DNA of 64,000 nucleotides from Bradyrhizobium sp. 132 (GCF_023074185.1 NZ_JADPKY010000177.1:1-64000), one strand, 5' to 3'. Counted from the stretch's first letter, positions 8,919 through 17,368 are shown. Translations and numbers: made by a program. The notes: a model not told the origin generated them from the letters alone.

Positions 8919-9431
8919 GTGAAGCGAATCCTGAAACCAGTCACTTACATCCTGGCCGCCATCTACTTCCTGGTGGATGCGGTCTTCATGGCCTTGGCGA
9001 GGCCAATCTCGCGCTGGATTGGGCGGCATTTCCAATTCAGGCGATTGCGCGCCTGGATCAGATCGCTGCCGCCTTATCCGTCGCTCGCCTTGTTTTCGGT
9101 GCCCGTGATCATTCTGGAGCCAATCAAGCCTGTGGCGGCCTATCTCGCGGCAACTGGTCAGTTCGTGTGCGCCGCGGCCACTCTCATCGTCGGCGAGTTG
9201 CTCAAGCTCGTGCTGGTCGAGCGCCTGTTCCATCTCACGCGCGACAAGCTGATGCGGATTCCGGCTTTCGCCTGGGGTTACGGGAAGTTCGCCGAGGTGA
9301 GGGCATGGCTGCAAGCAACCGAGGCCTGGCGTGCCGTCCGCGCCTTGAGCCGCGCGGCGAAGGACACTGTTGCGCGGGCAAGAGTCAGGCTGGTCGGCAG
9401 CTTCGGCAGGCTGGTGACCTCCCGGGATTAG
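8919..9431 (+). CDS. Conserved hypothetical protein with two hydrophobic segments
   Basis: 170 residues from GTG 8919, which follows GAGAGAGG at good spacing; a longer frame from ATG 8826 lacks such a site. Two hydrophobic stretches (KPVTYILAAIYFLVDAVFMA and the YPSLALFSVPVIILEP region), then VAAYLAATGQFVCAAATLIVGE, suggest an integral membrane protein. The C-terminal half is basic and amphipathic. I do not recognise a characterised family. It precedes the helicase gene by 295 bases. Confidence 0.7.
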   Translation: MKRILKPVTYILAAIYFLVDAVFMALARPISRWIGRHFQFRRLRAWIRSLPPYPSLALFSVPVIILEPIKPVAAYLAATGQFVCAAATLIVGELLKLVLVERLFHLTRDKLMRIPAFAWGYGKFAEVRAWLQATEAWRAVRALSRAAKDTVARARVRLVGSFGRLVTSRD

Positions 9432-9726
9432 GGCCGGCGCGTCGTCTCTATGCGAGCTTGCACGCTGCGGTGGTGGCTTTGACGCAAAATTTCGCTATAT
9501 GCGGAAAAACGGCCGGAAAACGCTGGATGTAGTGGGTGGCGCCAGCGGTAAGCTTATTCTCGATGCCGCCAAAGCCATGCGTCATAGGCATGGTGATTTG
9601 CCCGCGCTTGGCGTAAAGAGCGTGCAAATCAAATCACCACGCGTGCGGCTGGACCATTTGCCGCCTACGCAGCTTCAGGTCGCGCGGCTCAACGTTCCGC
9701 GCCTGGACCAACCAAGGTTTTATCCC

Positions 9727-11736
9727 GTGTCTTTTCCGACCATGAGTCCGCCGCTCGCCCGAGCTTTGGCCGAGCGCAACTACGACCGTCCGACCCCCGT
9801 TCAGCTCGCCGTGCTCACCGACGAGGCCACTGACCGCGACCTGCTGGTTTCGGCCCAGACCGGCTCCGGCAAGACGCTGGCCTATGGGCTGGCCATGGCC
9901 AAGGACCTGTTCAAGGATCTGCTTGATGGCGCCGAGCGGTTCGAGCGGGCGGGTGCACCGCTTGCCCTGATCGTGGCGCCGACCCGCGAGCTAGCCTTGC
10001 AGGTCCATCGCGAGCTGGCGTGGCTATACGAGCATGCAAGCGGACGCGTCGTCTCCTGCGTCGGCGGCATGGATCCGCGGCGCGAGCAGCGCGAGCTTGC
10101 GGCCGGCGCGCACATCGTCGTCGGCACGCCAGGCCGGCTGTGCGATCATCTGCGGCGCAACCGTCTCGACATCTCCGAATTGAAGGTGGTCGTTCTCGAC
10201 GAGGCCGACGAGATGCTCAATCTCGGCTTTCGCGAGGACATGGAGTTCATCCTCAAGACCACGCCGGACACGCGCCGCACCCTGATGTTCTCGGCCACGT
10301 TCCCGCGCGGCATCGTCGCGCTGGCGAAGCAATATCAGCAGCAGGCCTTCCGGATCGAGGTCGCCGGCGACGAAGGCGGTCACGCCGATATCGAGTACCG
10401 CGCGATCCGCATCGCGCCCGGCGATGCCGAGCATGCGGTCGTCAACGTGTTGCGCTTCTACGAGGCGCCGAGCGCTCTGGTCTTCTGCAGCACGCGCGAT
10501 CACGTCAGGCATTTGCAGGCGGCGCTGCTGGAGCGCGGCTTCTCGGTGGTCGCGCTGTCAGGCGAATTGACGCAGAACGAGCGAACCACGGCGCTGCAGT
10601 CGCTGCGGGACGGACGTTCGCGCGTCTGTGTGGCGACCGACGTCGCCGCCCGCGGCATCGATCTGCCGAGCCTCGACCTTGTCATTCATGCCGACCTGCC
10701 CAACGACGCCGAAGTTATGCAGCATCGCTCGGGCCGCACCGGTCGCGCGGGTCGCAAGGGGACGAGTATCCTGCTGGTGCCGCCCGTGCGACGGCGGCGT
10801 GCGGAAATGCTGCTGAATGTGTCGGGGATCGACGCGGTCTGGGGGACGGCGCCGCAACCGGATGAGATCCGCAAGCTCGATCACGAGCGCATGAAGGACG
10901 TGTTGTTCACCGAGGAGACGACCGCCGACGATCTGGCGCTGGCGCAGGCGTTGCTGGCCGAGCGGTCGGCTGAGGAGATCGCCGCGTCGCTCGCACGGCT
11001 CTATCGCGCGCGGCTGCCGTCGCCCGAAGACATCATGGATCCGGGCGAGCGAAGCAGCCGGCCGCGCGACGATCGCGGTCGCAACGATGCCCGCGCACCG
11101 CGCGACGATGTCCGCACCTCGCGCGGCGATGATCGCCCTGCGGGGCCGCGCTCCAAGGGGAAATCCTCGCCGCGTCACGGCATGGGGGAGGCCACCGTCT
11201 GGTTCCGGGCCAACATCGGGCGACGCAAGAATGCGGAAGCGCGCTGGCTGTTGCCGATGATCTGCCGCCGTGGCGGCATCGACAAGAACGATATCGGCGC
11301 TATCAAGATCATGGACACCACGACCGAGTTCGAGATTTCCGAGCGGGTCGTGGAATCTTTCGCCGCCAAGATCAAGCGTCCGGACAAGGAAGACAATATC
11401 CGCATCGAGTCGATGGCGGATGCGCCGCAGCGGCAGGCGCCTTCGGAAGAGCGGCCCCACGCGCCTCGGCGCGAGAGCGGCGACAGCGACCATCGTGAAC
11501 GTCGCGACGATCGCCCGCGCGAGCCGGGTGGGTTCAAGTCGCACGGCAAACCACACGGCAAGCCATACGACAAGGCGCAGGGCGAGCGCGGACCGAAATT
11601 CGACGATGCTCCTTCCTTCGCAAAGAAAAAGAAGCACAAGAACAAGCCGGGCCACGCAGAGCCTTCGGTCACTTCGTGGCCTGGGAAGAGCGCACCCGGA
11701 AAGAAGCCGAAGACGAAAAAGAAGCATCGAGACTGA
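9727..11736 (+). CDS. DEAD-box RNA helicase with DbpA-type RNA-binding domain
   Basis: 669 residues from GTG 9727, giving the usual MSFPTMSPPLARAL opening; codons upstream to 9499 do not resemble the family. All helicase motifs are present: Q motif RPTPVQ, motif I SAQTGSGKT (about 42-50), PTRELALQ, TPGRL, DEAD at about 158-161, SAT, ATDVAARGID and HRSGRTGRAG. A DbpA C-terminal RNA-binding domain lies around VWFRANIGRRKNAEARWLLP, after an Arg/Asp-rich linker, and the protein ends in a lysine-rich tail. DbpA acts on 23S rRNA helix 92 during 50S assembly; this longer relative probably also works in ribosome assembly or RNA turnover. Confidence 0.9.
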   Translation: MSFPTMSPPLARALAERNYDRPTPVQLAVLTDEATDRDLLVSAQTGSGKTLAYGLAMAKDLFKDLLDGAERFERAGAPLALIVAPTRELALQVHRELAWLYEHASGRVVSCVGGMDPRREQRELAAGAHIVVGTPGRLCDHLRRNRLDISELKVVVLDEADEMLNLGFREDMEFILKTTPDTRRTLMFSATFPRGIVALAKQYQQQAFRIEVAGDEGGHADIEYRAIRIAPGDAEHAVVNVLRFYEAPSALVFCSTRDHVRHLQAALLERGFSVVALSGELTQNERTTALQSLRDGRSRVCVATDVAARGIDLPSLDLVIHADLPNDAEVMQHRSGRTGRAGRKGTSILLVPPVRRRRAEMLLNVSGIDAVWGTAPQPDEIRKLDHERMKDVLFTEETTADDLALAQALLAERSAEEIAASLARLYRARLPSPEDIMDPGERSSRPRDDRGRNDARAPRDDVRTSRGDDRPAGPRSKGKSSPRHGMGEATVWFRANIGRRKNAEARWLLPMICRRGGIDKNDIGAIKIMDTTTEFEISERVVESFAAKIKRPDKEDNIRIESMADAPQRQAPSEERPHAPRRESGDSDHRERRDDRPREPGGFKSHGKPHGKPYDKAQGERGPKFDDAPSFAKKKKHKNKPGHAEPSVTSWPGKSAPGKKPKTKKKHRD

Positions 11737-11793
11737 CGGCCGCGTTCCGGCGTCGGCAAGAATGTTGCCGCGGGACTGCACCGTGAAGGGGCA

Positions 11794-12327
11794 TTACGTC
11801 GCAGCGAGATCGCGGAGCATGTAGGTCGCGTTGTCGTCGTAGGACGCGAGCTTTGCACGCAGCTCCGCGTTCGCCGTGACGGCCCGAAAGCCGAGGCGTT
11901 CCCACAGCGGCCGCGTGGCGTAGACCGACACCAGCGCGAGCGTCGCGATCCCTGACGCGCGCGCGAGCTGCTCGATCGCAGCGACATAATCGCCCGCGAC
12001 GCCGCCGCGAAAGCCGGGCAGCACCGCGACGTCGTGCACATAGAGGCAGTCCGCATTGCCGGGCAGTTGTTCGAGGAAGCCGTCGAGCGGCGGAATCCGG
12101 TGTTGCGTCCAGGGATGGGCGAGTCCGTAGCCGGCGATCCCGTCGTCCGCGGCAAGCACGCGGCAACCATCGGAATAGAGCCGCATCTTTTCCGCGAACA
12201 CCTCGGGGCGTTCAGGCAGATCGGGGTGGATGCGCGCTGCGATCGCGCTGATCGCCGGCAGGTCGGAGGCGCGCGCGGGACGCCAATGCGGCTTGCTCAT
12301 GTCGATCCGTGGTTCCGTCTTGATCAT
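11794..12327 (-). CDS. GNAT family N-acetyltransferase
   Basis: 177 residues from ATG 12327; an in-frame ATG at 12300 falls right at the domain start and is an alternative. GNAT features: WRPARASDLPAISAIAARI (strand 1 and helix 1), VHDVAVLPGFRGGVAGDYV (the acetyl-CoA pyrophosphate-binding R/Q-x-x-G-x-G/A loop, here in the form RGGVAG) and the late strand LALVSVYATRPLWERLGF. Acceptor substrate unknown. It is convergent with the helicase gene. Confidence 0.85.
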   Translation of the reverse strand: MIKTEPRIDMSKPHWRPARASDLPAISAIAARIHPDLPERPEVFAEKMRLYSDGCRVLAADDGIAGYGLAHPWTQHRIPPLDGFLEQLPGNADCLYVHDVAVLPGFRGGVAGDYVAAIEQLARASGIATLALVSVYATRPLWERLGFRAVTANAELRAKLASYDDNATYMLRDLAAT

Positions 12328-12447
12328 CCCAGTTTATTCCGATGCGACGAGGCACGCAGCGAAAAATATCTTTGCCGTCATCTCAGGAATACCACGGCTC
12401 GCGCGGCGTCCTACCCCATGCAAGCCCATTGCATGACAGGAGATACC

Positions 12448-12543
12448 ATGACGTCCTCGATCCGCCTCGCGCTCACGCTCGCAATATCGCTCGCGATGAT
12501 TCCCACCGCATTCGCCGCGTCGCCGACCGTGATGGATCGCTAG
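12448..12543 (+). CDS. 31-residue ORF: signal peptide with almost no mature part
   Basis: ATG 12448 sits behind a strong ribosome site (ACAGGAGATACC). The product is a textbook signal peptide (MTSSIRLALTLAISLAM, ending AFA) followed by only about nine residues before TAG. It is either a true tiny secreted peptide or the start of a gene whose remainder was lost. The next gene begins on the other strand only 39 bases on, leaving no room for a mature domain. Confidence 0.5.
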   Translation: MTSSIRLALTLAISLAMIPTAFAASPTVMDR

Positions 12544-12581
12544 CGCGGGACCGGCCATTTCCGCTGGGCGGCGAGCTTGGC

Positions 12582-13010
12582 TCACGCAGCCGGCGCCGGC
12601 ACCAGTCCATAGCGCAGCATCGTCTCTTTCATCTTCGCGGGGTCGGGTGGCGCGCCTGCCGACAGGAGCGCGGCCATCTCCGTGAAATATTGCGTGCCCA
12701 GCACCCCGGGGCTCAGGATGCACAGGCATGTCGCCGGCCCGGTCGAGCGGTTGGTAAAGCCGTGCACGATGCCGCGCTTGATGAAGACGGATTCTCCGGG
12801 GCCGAGATCGTTCTGCTTGCCATCGATCGTCCAGGTCGAGACGCCGGACAGCCCGTAGATCGTTTCGTCCCAGCGGTCGTGATAATGCGGGATCGGCATC
12901 CGCGCATTCGGCTGCAACGTCATTTCGAAAATATCGACGCTGCCGCCGGTGTCATCCTTGCTCTGCAGGAAGCGGAGCTGAAGCGAGCCGAAATTGATGA
13001 TGTCGGACAT
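12582..13010 (-). CDS. Cupin domain protein
   Basis: 142 residues from ATG 13010. Cupin motif 1 is HYHDRWDETIYGLSGVSTW, with metal-ligand His-x-His and Glu. Motif 2 is RGIVHGFTN with the last His. A small single-domain beta-barrel, probably metal-binding; function (enzyme or sensor) unknown. The longer frame to 13172 lacks family similarity. It is cytoplasmic and monocistronic. Confidence 0.85.
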   Translation of the reverse strand: MSDIINFGSLQLRFLQSKDDTGGSVDIFEMTLQPNARMPIPHYHDRWDETIYGLSGVSTWTIDGKQNDLGPGESVFIKRGIVHGFTNRSTGPATCLCILSPGVLGTQYFTEMAALLSAGAPPDPAKMKETMLRYGLVPAPAA

Positions 13011-13382
13011 GGTCGTTTCGTCCAGGTGAGAGGCTGCATCGAGATCGCGGCGCTCGCTCACGTCGAAACGAGAACTACCGCAGCCCCCTGATACAGCCCG
13101 CGTGTGACCGGCCAATTTATCGCACAGGGACCGTTGCAGGTCGACCTGCCGGTTGCGCAAGCGGCAGAACATTCTGGCTCAAACGGCTCCGGGATCGAGC
13201 CTCTTAATAGCTCGCCGGCGCTGATCTCAGGTTGGCGCATGCAACAGCAGCAACTTCAAAGATGCAGAATTTTGATTGCGCCGCAGCATCGCACGAGTCG
13301 AACTAATTCAAGTCAAGAGTCCGAAAGCGAACCGAAGCTTCGACCTTCGTCGGTCATAGTTGCCTCCGGCAGGGGGCAAGAG
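13011..13382. other. Gene-free stretch upstream of the phasin gene
   Basis: About 490 bases separate the divergent cupin and phasin starts. The left part holds no convincing ORF, RNA or repeat. It is less GC-rich from about 13240, with TGC-rich sequence near 13245-13275 that could be additional regulator binding sites for the phasin promoter. Confidence 0.4.
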
Positions 13383-13394
13383 CTGCATATGCAG
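13383..13394. promoter_or_regulatory. CTGC-N4-GCAG, candidate PhaR operator
   Basis: CTGCATATGCAG lies 109 bases upstream of the phasin ATG. It matches the CTGC-N3-4-GCAG element described for PhaR, the polyhydroxyalkanoate-responsive repressor of phasin genes. Assignment rests on the motif and the adjacent phasin gene; a regulator gene is not in the window. Confidence 0.5.
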
Positions 13395-13502
13395 CAGCAT
13401 CCCACCATCGTGAAAGTAGAGGCACTGGGGTCCCGGTGCAGTACGCACCTGGGCGCGTCGGGGAGTCTTCAATCCATTATCTAGTTTCGCTTGAAAGGAT
13501 GA

Positions 13503-13994
13503 ATGCCCGTGAGTGATGCCAATGTGAAAGCCGAAACGAATGCCGCTCCGCCGAATGGGACGGCGAACGGAAATGCAAACTTCAAATTCGACATACCGTT
13601 TTTCAACATCCAGGCGATCTTCGGCGATCTCGCCGCGCCGACCGCCACGCGGGCTAAGGCAAATTTCGAGCAGATGAAGGCGACTTCCGAGGAGATCACC
13701 GAAGCTCTCCGCGATGCCTGTTCGACCAATGCCAGGCGTGCCGCCGACTACGGCACCAAGGTCATCGAAATATCCAACAACAATACCAGCTCCGCGCTGG
13801 AATTCCTCTCCCAGCTTGCAGACGCGAAGTCGTTTGCGGACCTCGTGAACCTCTCCACCGCTCACGGCCGCAAGACCTTTGAAGCGGCTTCCGCCCAGAA
13901 TCGGGAGCTTTGGGATCTGGCCCAGAAGGTCGCGACCGAGACGGCCGAGCCGATCAAGAACAGCTTCAACCGGGTTCTGCATAGGGCTGCTTGA
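13503..13994 (+). CDS. Phasin family protein
   Basis: 163 residues from ATG 13503, with AAAGGATGA directly upstream. After a 25-residue Asn/Ala-rich tail the protein is almost wholly helical (ATRAKANFEQMKATSEEITEALRDACSTNARRAADYG..., ending LAQKVATETAEPIKNSF), the pattern of the phasin_2 family. Phasins coat polyhydroxybutyrate granules and control their number and size. No PHB synthase is nearby. A CTGC-N4-GCAG site upstream suggests PhaR control. Confidence 0.88.
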   Translation: MPVSDANVKAETNAAPPNGTANGNANFKFDIPFFNIQAIFGDLAAPTATRAKANFEQMKATSEEITEALRDACSTNARRAADYGTKVIEISNNNTSSALEFLSQLADAKSFADLVNLSTAHGRKTFEAASAQNRELWDLAQKVATETAEPIKNSFNRVLHRAA

Positions 13995-14016
13995 ATCGAA
14001 GCTACTGGCCACGTGG

Positions 14017-14063
14017 ATCGGCTGGACGAGCGTCTTCGCAAGAAGAGACGCCGTCCAGCCGAT
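14017..14063 (+). terminator. Long near-perfect hairpin after the phasin gene
   Basis: Bases 14017-14035 pair with 14046-14063 (18 bp with one bulged A; 10-base loop). It begins 22 bases after the phasin stop. There is no T-run, so it may act as an mRNA 3' stabiliser or a weak terminator. Confidence 0.55.
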
Positions 14064-14111
14064 GGCGGCCAGCCTTGCCGTGAGGTGATGCCAAGCTGGA
14101 GGGAAATCAGG

Positions 14112-14339
14112 ATGGGTATGGTGATGATCAAGTGTCCGGAAACGGGGAGCGCAATTCCGACAGGCATCGAGATGGATGGCGAAAGGTTTCGCTGCAGTAC
14201 TGTGTTCTTTTCGCGTACCTATTGCCGGATGTGCGCAGCGACGCACGAGTGGTTCGCCAGGGAGGCCTGGGTTTACGAGTCGGTCTTGGCGAATGGGAAG
14301 TCCGGAGGTGGGCAGCCGTCCCGCGCCGGCGCGGCGTGA
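14112..14339 (+). CDS. Small zinc-ribbon-like protein
   Basis: About 75 residues, starting at ATG 14112 or 14118 (CAGGA just upstream). MIKCPETGSAIPTGIEMD opens like the short rhizobial proteins that begin KCPxTGxxIxTGIE and continue to CxxCxxxHxWWxxEAW; here YCRMCAATHEWFAREAW matches. The first zinc knuckle has only one Cys, as in the family. Function unknown. Its last 67 bases overlap the 3' end of the convergent Crp/Fnr gene. Confidence 0.65.
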   Translation: MGMVMIKCPETGSAIPTGIEMDGERFRCSTVFFSRTYCRMCAATHEWFAREAWVYESVLANGKSGGGQPSRAGAA

Positions 14340-15061
14340 AGGAGCCTTAACGCATCCTGCGAAACGATCCGATCGATCCTGCGGCTCATCACCTTGTAGC
14401 ACTCGCATGCGACGACCTCGAGCCGTTGCCTGTCGATCTCGAGTTGGCCGCGTCGATTGGATTTGATCGCCCTTGATGTTCGAAGCGCACTCACGACGTG
14501 CGTGACCGTGGTACGGCGGACGCCGAGCAATTCCGACAACGTCTCCTGGGTCAAGGGCAGGACATCACCGCCATCCGTCCGATCGTGAATGTGCAGCAGC
14601 CAGCGGGCGAGGCGCGCTTCGACGGAGTGCAGCGCATTGCAGGCCGCGACGTGCAGGAATTGCGTCATCAACGCCCTGGTGACAATCTGAACCGCGCTTG
14701 CGACGGCGGGACTGCGTTCGAGCATCGCGTGAAATCGCGCGGGCGAGATCTGCAGTGCGGTCCCGGCCACGCGGACAACCGCGGTCAGGGGGGATCGGAC
14801 GGGCCCGAGCGCCGTCATGAGTCCGACGGCGCCGTCGTTGCCGATCACTGCGGTTGCGGCCGTTTGTCCGTTCGGCAACTCCATGATGAGGGCGATCGCG
14901 CCGCTGCAGGGGAAGTAGAGATGTTCGATGCGGTCGCCCGACCCGACCAGGACTGCGTCGTGCTGGAGCGGTACTTTCCGCAAATGCGGTGCAAGCAAAG
15001 CGAAGTCGGCCGGCGGTAACGCAGCTAACAGGCGATTACCAACTCTCGTCGCGTGCTCCAT
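14273..15061 (-). CDS. Crp/Fnr family transcriptional regulator
   Basis: 262 residues from ATG 15061 (a GTG one codon earlier is possible). An N-terminal cyclic-nucleotide-binding fold has LLAALPPADFALLAPHLRKV and the PNGQTAATAVIGNDGAVG turn, but no cysteine cluster like Fnr. The C-terminal winged helix has PLTQETLSELLGVRRTTVTHVVSAL as recognition helix. The family fits the Crp-like regulators common in Bradyrhizobium that lack the arginine needed for cAMP, so the ligand is unknown. The tail reads convergently over the zinc-ribbon gene. Confidence 0.87.
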   Translation of the reverse strand: MEHATRVGNRLLAALPPADFALLAPHLRKVPLQHDAVLVGSGDRIEHLYFPCSGAIALIMELPNGQTAATAVIGNDGAVGLMTALGPVRSPLTAVVRVAGTALQISPARFHAMLERSPAVASAVQIVTRALMTQFLHVAACNALHSVEARLARWLLHIHDRTDGGDVLPLTQETLSELLGVRRTTVTHVVSALRTSRAIKSNRRGQLEIDRQRLEVVACECYKVMSRRIDRIVSQDALRLLHAAPARDGCPPPDFPFAKTDS

Positions 15062-15287
15062 CACGGGAATCGCCCCTCGACGGAGGCCCGGCGGCTAGCA
15101 AACGCATCGCCTCCGACCGAGCCGCGTTGCCGCGCAGACACCAGCGACGGCGAGCGGATAAACGCACTTCAACAGATAAGGTTCCAATCACGGATCGCGA
15201 GCCTGCGTGCCGGGGGGCCGGCGCGTCTGACTGCAATGAAGATCGGGCGGCTTGCAAACGCTGCGCGCCCTGAGACGAGGGTCACTC

Positions 15288-15842
15288 CTACCTCAGTCCC
15301 TCATACACCATCAGCCCGCGTGCGATCTGCAGCTTGCGGATCGCGCGCGCCAAGAGCTTCTCCGGCTGGTGCAGATAACGCCAGGAGGTGAGGGTGAACG
15401 GGCCAAGCGCGCCGCATTCGTCGTCGAATGGCGCAAGCACGCCTGTCACGCTTACCGGCGTATGCGGACGGGCGTTGAACGGGAGCAGCAACAGCTCGAG
15501 ATGCGCCTTGCTGCCGTCCTCGCGCGTGGCGGTGATACCGGCGATCGCGCCGAGGCTCTCGTCGGCGACAACGGTCGTGATCTCCTCGATCTCGCGGCGG
15601 TTGGCCTCGTTGAACAGCGCTGCAAAGCTCGCGTCCTTGAGGTCGCATCCTGCGAGCGCGCAGACGCGCGTGCCGGCGACGCGAAACGGGAAGCCGAGAT
15701 TGGGCTCGCAGGACAGCACGAAGATGTCGCCGAGCAGGCCGCGCACGGCAGCCGGATCGATATCGGCCCGGTCAGGGGCCCGCTCGGTGCCGCGCTTCTG
15801 ATCCCAATACGCGAAGAACTCGCGGTTCGACGGATGTTTCAT
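15288..15842 (-). CDS. PAS domain protein (PAS_5 family)
   Basis: 184 residues from ATG 15842. Motifs of PF07310: FFAYWDQKRGTERAPDRADIDP at the N-terminus, then FPFRVAGTRVCALAGCDLKDASF and the closing LTSWRYLHQP. The family is found mainly in alphaproteobacteria as stand-alone PAS sensors of unknown partner. It has no output domain, so it may act by protein contact. The upstream side is the gene-free stretch that carries the CtrA-like box. Confidence 0.85.
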   Translation of the reverse strand: MKHPSNREFFAYWDQKRGTERAPDRADIDPAAVRGLLGDIFVLSCEPNLGFPFRVAGTRVCALAGCDLKDASFAALFNEANRREIEEITTVVADESLGAIAGITATREDGSKAHLELLLLPFNARPHTPVSVTGVLAPFDDECGALGPFTLTSWRYLHQPEKLLARAIRKLQIARGLMVYEGLR

Positions 15843-15992
15843 GACTGAACGCTTATCCCGGGGCGCAACCTCGCGGGACAATCCTGTCCCGCTTCAGTGC
15901 AGCCGCGATCCCTGTGTTGTTGTGCAGGAGGGGATTTGCACCGTCCATGCCGTGGAGGCGTTTTCGGCCTCCCTGGCGCTGCCTTTGCGTCG

Positions 15993-16008
15993 TTAACGTT
16001 AAATTAAC
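15993..16008 (+). promoter_or_regulatory. CtrA-like box, TTAA-N7-TTAAC
   Basis: TTAA (15993-15996), seven bases, TTAA (16004-16007) and C match the full consensus of the cell-cycle regulator CtrA. It sits about 33 bases before the first stem of the candidate RNA at 16041, where an activating site overlapping -35 would be expected. It is also 150 bases upstream of the PAS gene on the other strand. Confidence 0.5.
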
Positions 16009-16040
16009 TATGCGCTTTCCGTCCGCCGCCCCGCTGCTAT

Positions 16041-16217
16041 GGTGACCGCAGTCGCAAGCCTCGCCGCTTTTCTCCAGGTTCTCGGCGAGGCCTGTACACA
16101 GGCGTCAAACAGTTTGGTCACCGGCCGCGGGGGAGGGGTGGATACCCCTGTCTCTCTGGGTACCGGAAGTCCGACACGGACAGGCAGGGCTTTCCCAGGG
16201 CCCTGCCTTTTCCTTTT
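16041..16217 (+). ncRNA. Candidate structured small RNA with its own terminator
   Basis: No good ORF. A series of stems is visible: GGTGACC (16041-16047) with GGTCACC (16116-16122); nested 9-bp stem 16058-16066 with 16083-16091; AGGGGT with ACCCCT (16134-16139, 16144-16149); GTCCG with CGGAC (16169-16173, 16177-16181); then an intrinsic terminator. It does not match 6S, SRP, tmRNA or RNase P as I know them. It may be an independent sRNA or a 5' leader of the rhomboid gene that terminates early. Confidence 0.5.
16183..16217 (+). terminator. Intrinsic terminator
   Basis: Perfect 8-bp GC-rich stem (16183-16190 with 16200-16207, 9-base loop) followed by TTTTCCTTTT. No protein gene on this strand ends upstream, which is why an RNA gene is proposed. 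Confidence 0.75.
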
Positions 16218-16306
16218 GTGCACTTGCGCAGGGCGGGCAAAGGCGACTATCTCCAAGGCCTGTCGTTAATCCTGTCGCTCCGATCGCGCCTGAAAGCGAA
16301 GCTGCC

Positions 16307-17143
16307 TTGGATTCCCCGCAAGATTCTCCGCCGCAAGATCCTTCGTTGCATCATGCTTCGATGGAGGTCCCGGCTGTCAATGAGGAGGTTCCGCGCGAGC
16401 CGATCCTGACGCTGCCCGTGGCGCTGACCGCCTACATCATCCTGCTGGCGGTGATCCATCTGCGCGTGCTGCTGCCGCCGGACCTGGAGAACTGGACCAT
16501 CGACGTCTTCGGCTTCATCCCCAAGCGCTACGATTCCTCACTGCTTAATTTGGAGATTCCGGGCGGCGCCGGCGCAAAAATCTGGAGCTTCGTCACCTAT
16601 TCGCTGCTGCACGCCAATCTCACCCATCTCGGCTTCAACGTGCTGTGGCTGTTGCCGTTCGGGAGCGCGCTGGCGCGGCGCTTTGGCACCATCAGGTTCT
16701 TCCTGTTCCTCGCGGTGACGGCGGCGGCCGGCGCGCTCGCCCATCTCGTCACCCATGAGCACGCGGTGGCGCCGATGATCGGCGCTTCGGCTTCGGTGTC
16801 CGGCGCGATGGCAGCGGCGATCCGCTTTGCCTTCGTTCGCGGCAGCTTCCTGTCGTTCAGCCGATCGGATGCCGATACCGCCGCGAGAGTTCCGGCGCTG
16901 CCGCTGTCGCGCGCGCTGCGCGACGGGCGGGTGCTCGGTTTCCTCGCGGTGTGGTTCGGCGTCAATATCGTCTTCGGTGTCGGCGCGATCGGCGTCGATA
17001 GCGAGACCACGAGCGTTGCCTGGCAGGCGCATATCGGCGGCTTCCTTGCCGGCCTGTTGCTGTTCACTCTGTTCGATCCCGTGCCGCGCGTGCGAAGCGA
17101 TGCTGCGAATGCGTCATCACAGGACATTTCAGACCGTATTTGA
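16307..17143 (+). CDS. Rhomboid family intramembrane serine protease
   Basis: 278 residues from TTG 16307; ATG 16361 would give 260 and is equally plausible. Six to seven membrane helices. Rhomboid signatures: ANLTHLGFNVLWLLPFGSALARRFG (the HxxxN region), catalytic Ser in GASASVSGAMAAA and catalytic His in AHIGGFLAGLLLF. Rhomboids cleave membrane proteins near or within the bilayer; the substrate is unknown. The start lies about 90 bases after the terminator of the candidate RNA. Confidence 0.87.
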   Translation: MDSPQDSPPQDPSLHHASMEVPAVNEEVPREPILTLPVALTAYIILLAVIHLRVLLPPDLENWTIDVFGFIPKRYDSSLLNLEIPGGAGAKIWSFVTYSLLHANLTHLGFNVLWLLPFGSALARRFGTIRFFLFLAVTAAAGALAHLVTHEHAVAPMIGASASVSGAMAAAIRFAFVRGSFLSFSRSDADTAARVPALPLSRALRDGRVLGFLAVWFGVNIVFGVGAIGVDSETTSVAWQAHIGGFLAGLLLFTLFDPVPRVRSDAANASSQDISDRI

Positions 17144-17368
17144 AGCGGCGCTTGCGGCGCCGCCCGAATTCATCCATCATTCTCGTGAAGAATGTTCCGA
17201 AGCGACAAGCCCGTAGAGGCAATGCTTCGACAAGCGCCTGAGGGTGAAACCGGCGCCAAGCCTGTTTAGTTCAGGACTGTTAGTTGAAGACTCCAAGTCT
17301 GTTGGTTGAAGGCTCGATGAACAAGTCCAACCGCGAAAAGCGGGCGGTTCGGATTCAGGGAGGCGACA

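Noticed and set aside
9499..9726. 76-codon N-terminal extension of the DEAD-box helicase
   Set aside because: No similarity to helicase N-termini. The GTG at 9727 gives the usual start, and the extension contains a GGTGATTT/AAATCACC hairpin typical of non-coding DNA.
11175..12170. Long minus-strand frame across the helicase tail and the GNAT gene
   Set aside because: Antisense and out of frame with both real genes; the composition is Arg/Ser-rich, as is typical of shadow frames.
16041..16217. Known housekeeping RNA (6S, SRP, tmRNA, RNase P)
   Set aside because: The ends do not pair as in 6S; the SRP GGAAGCAG loop and RNase P core motifs are absent; it is too short for tmRNA.
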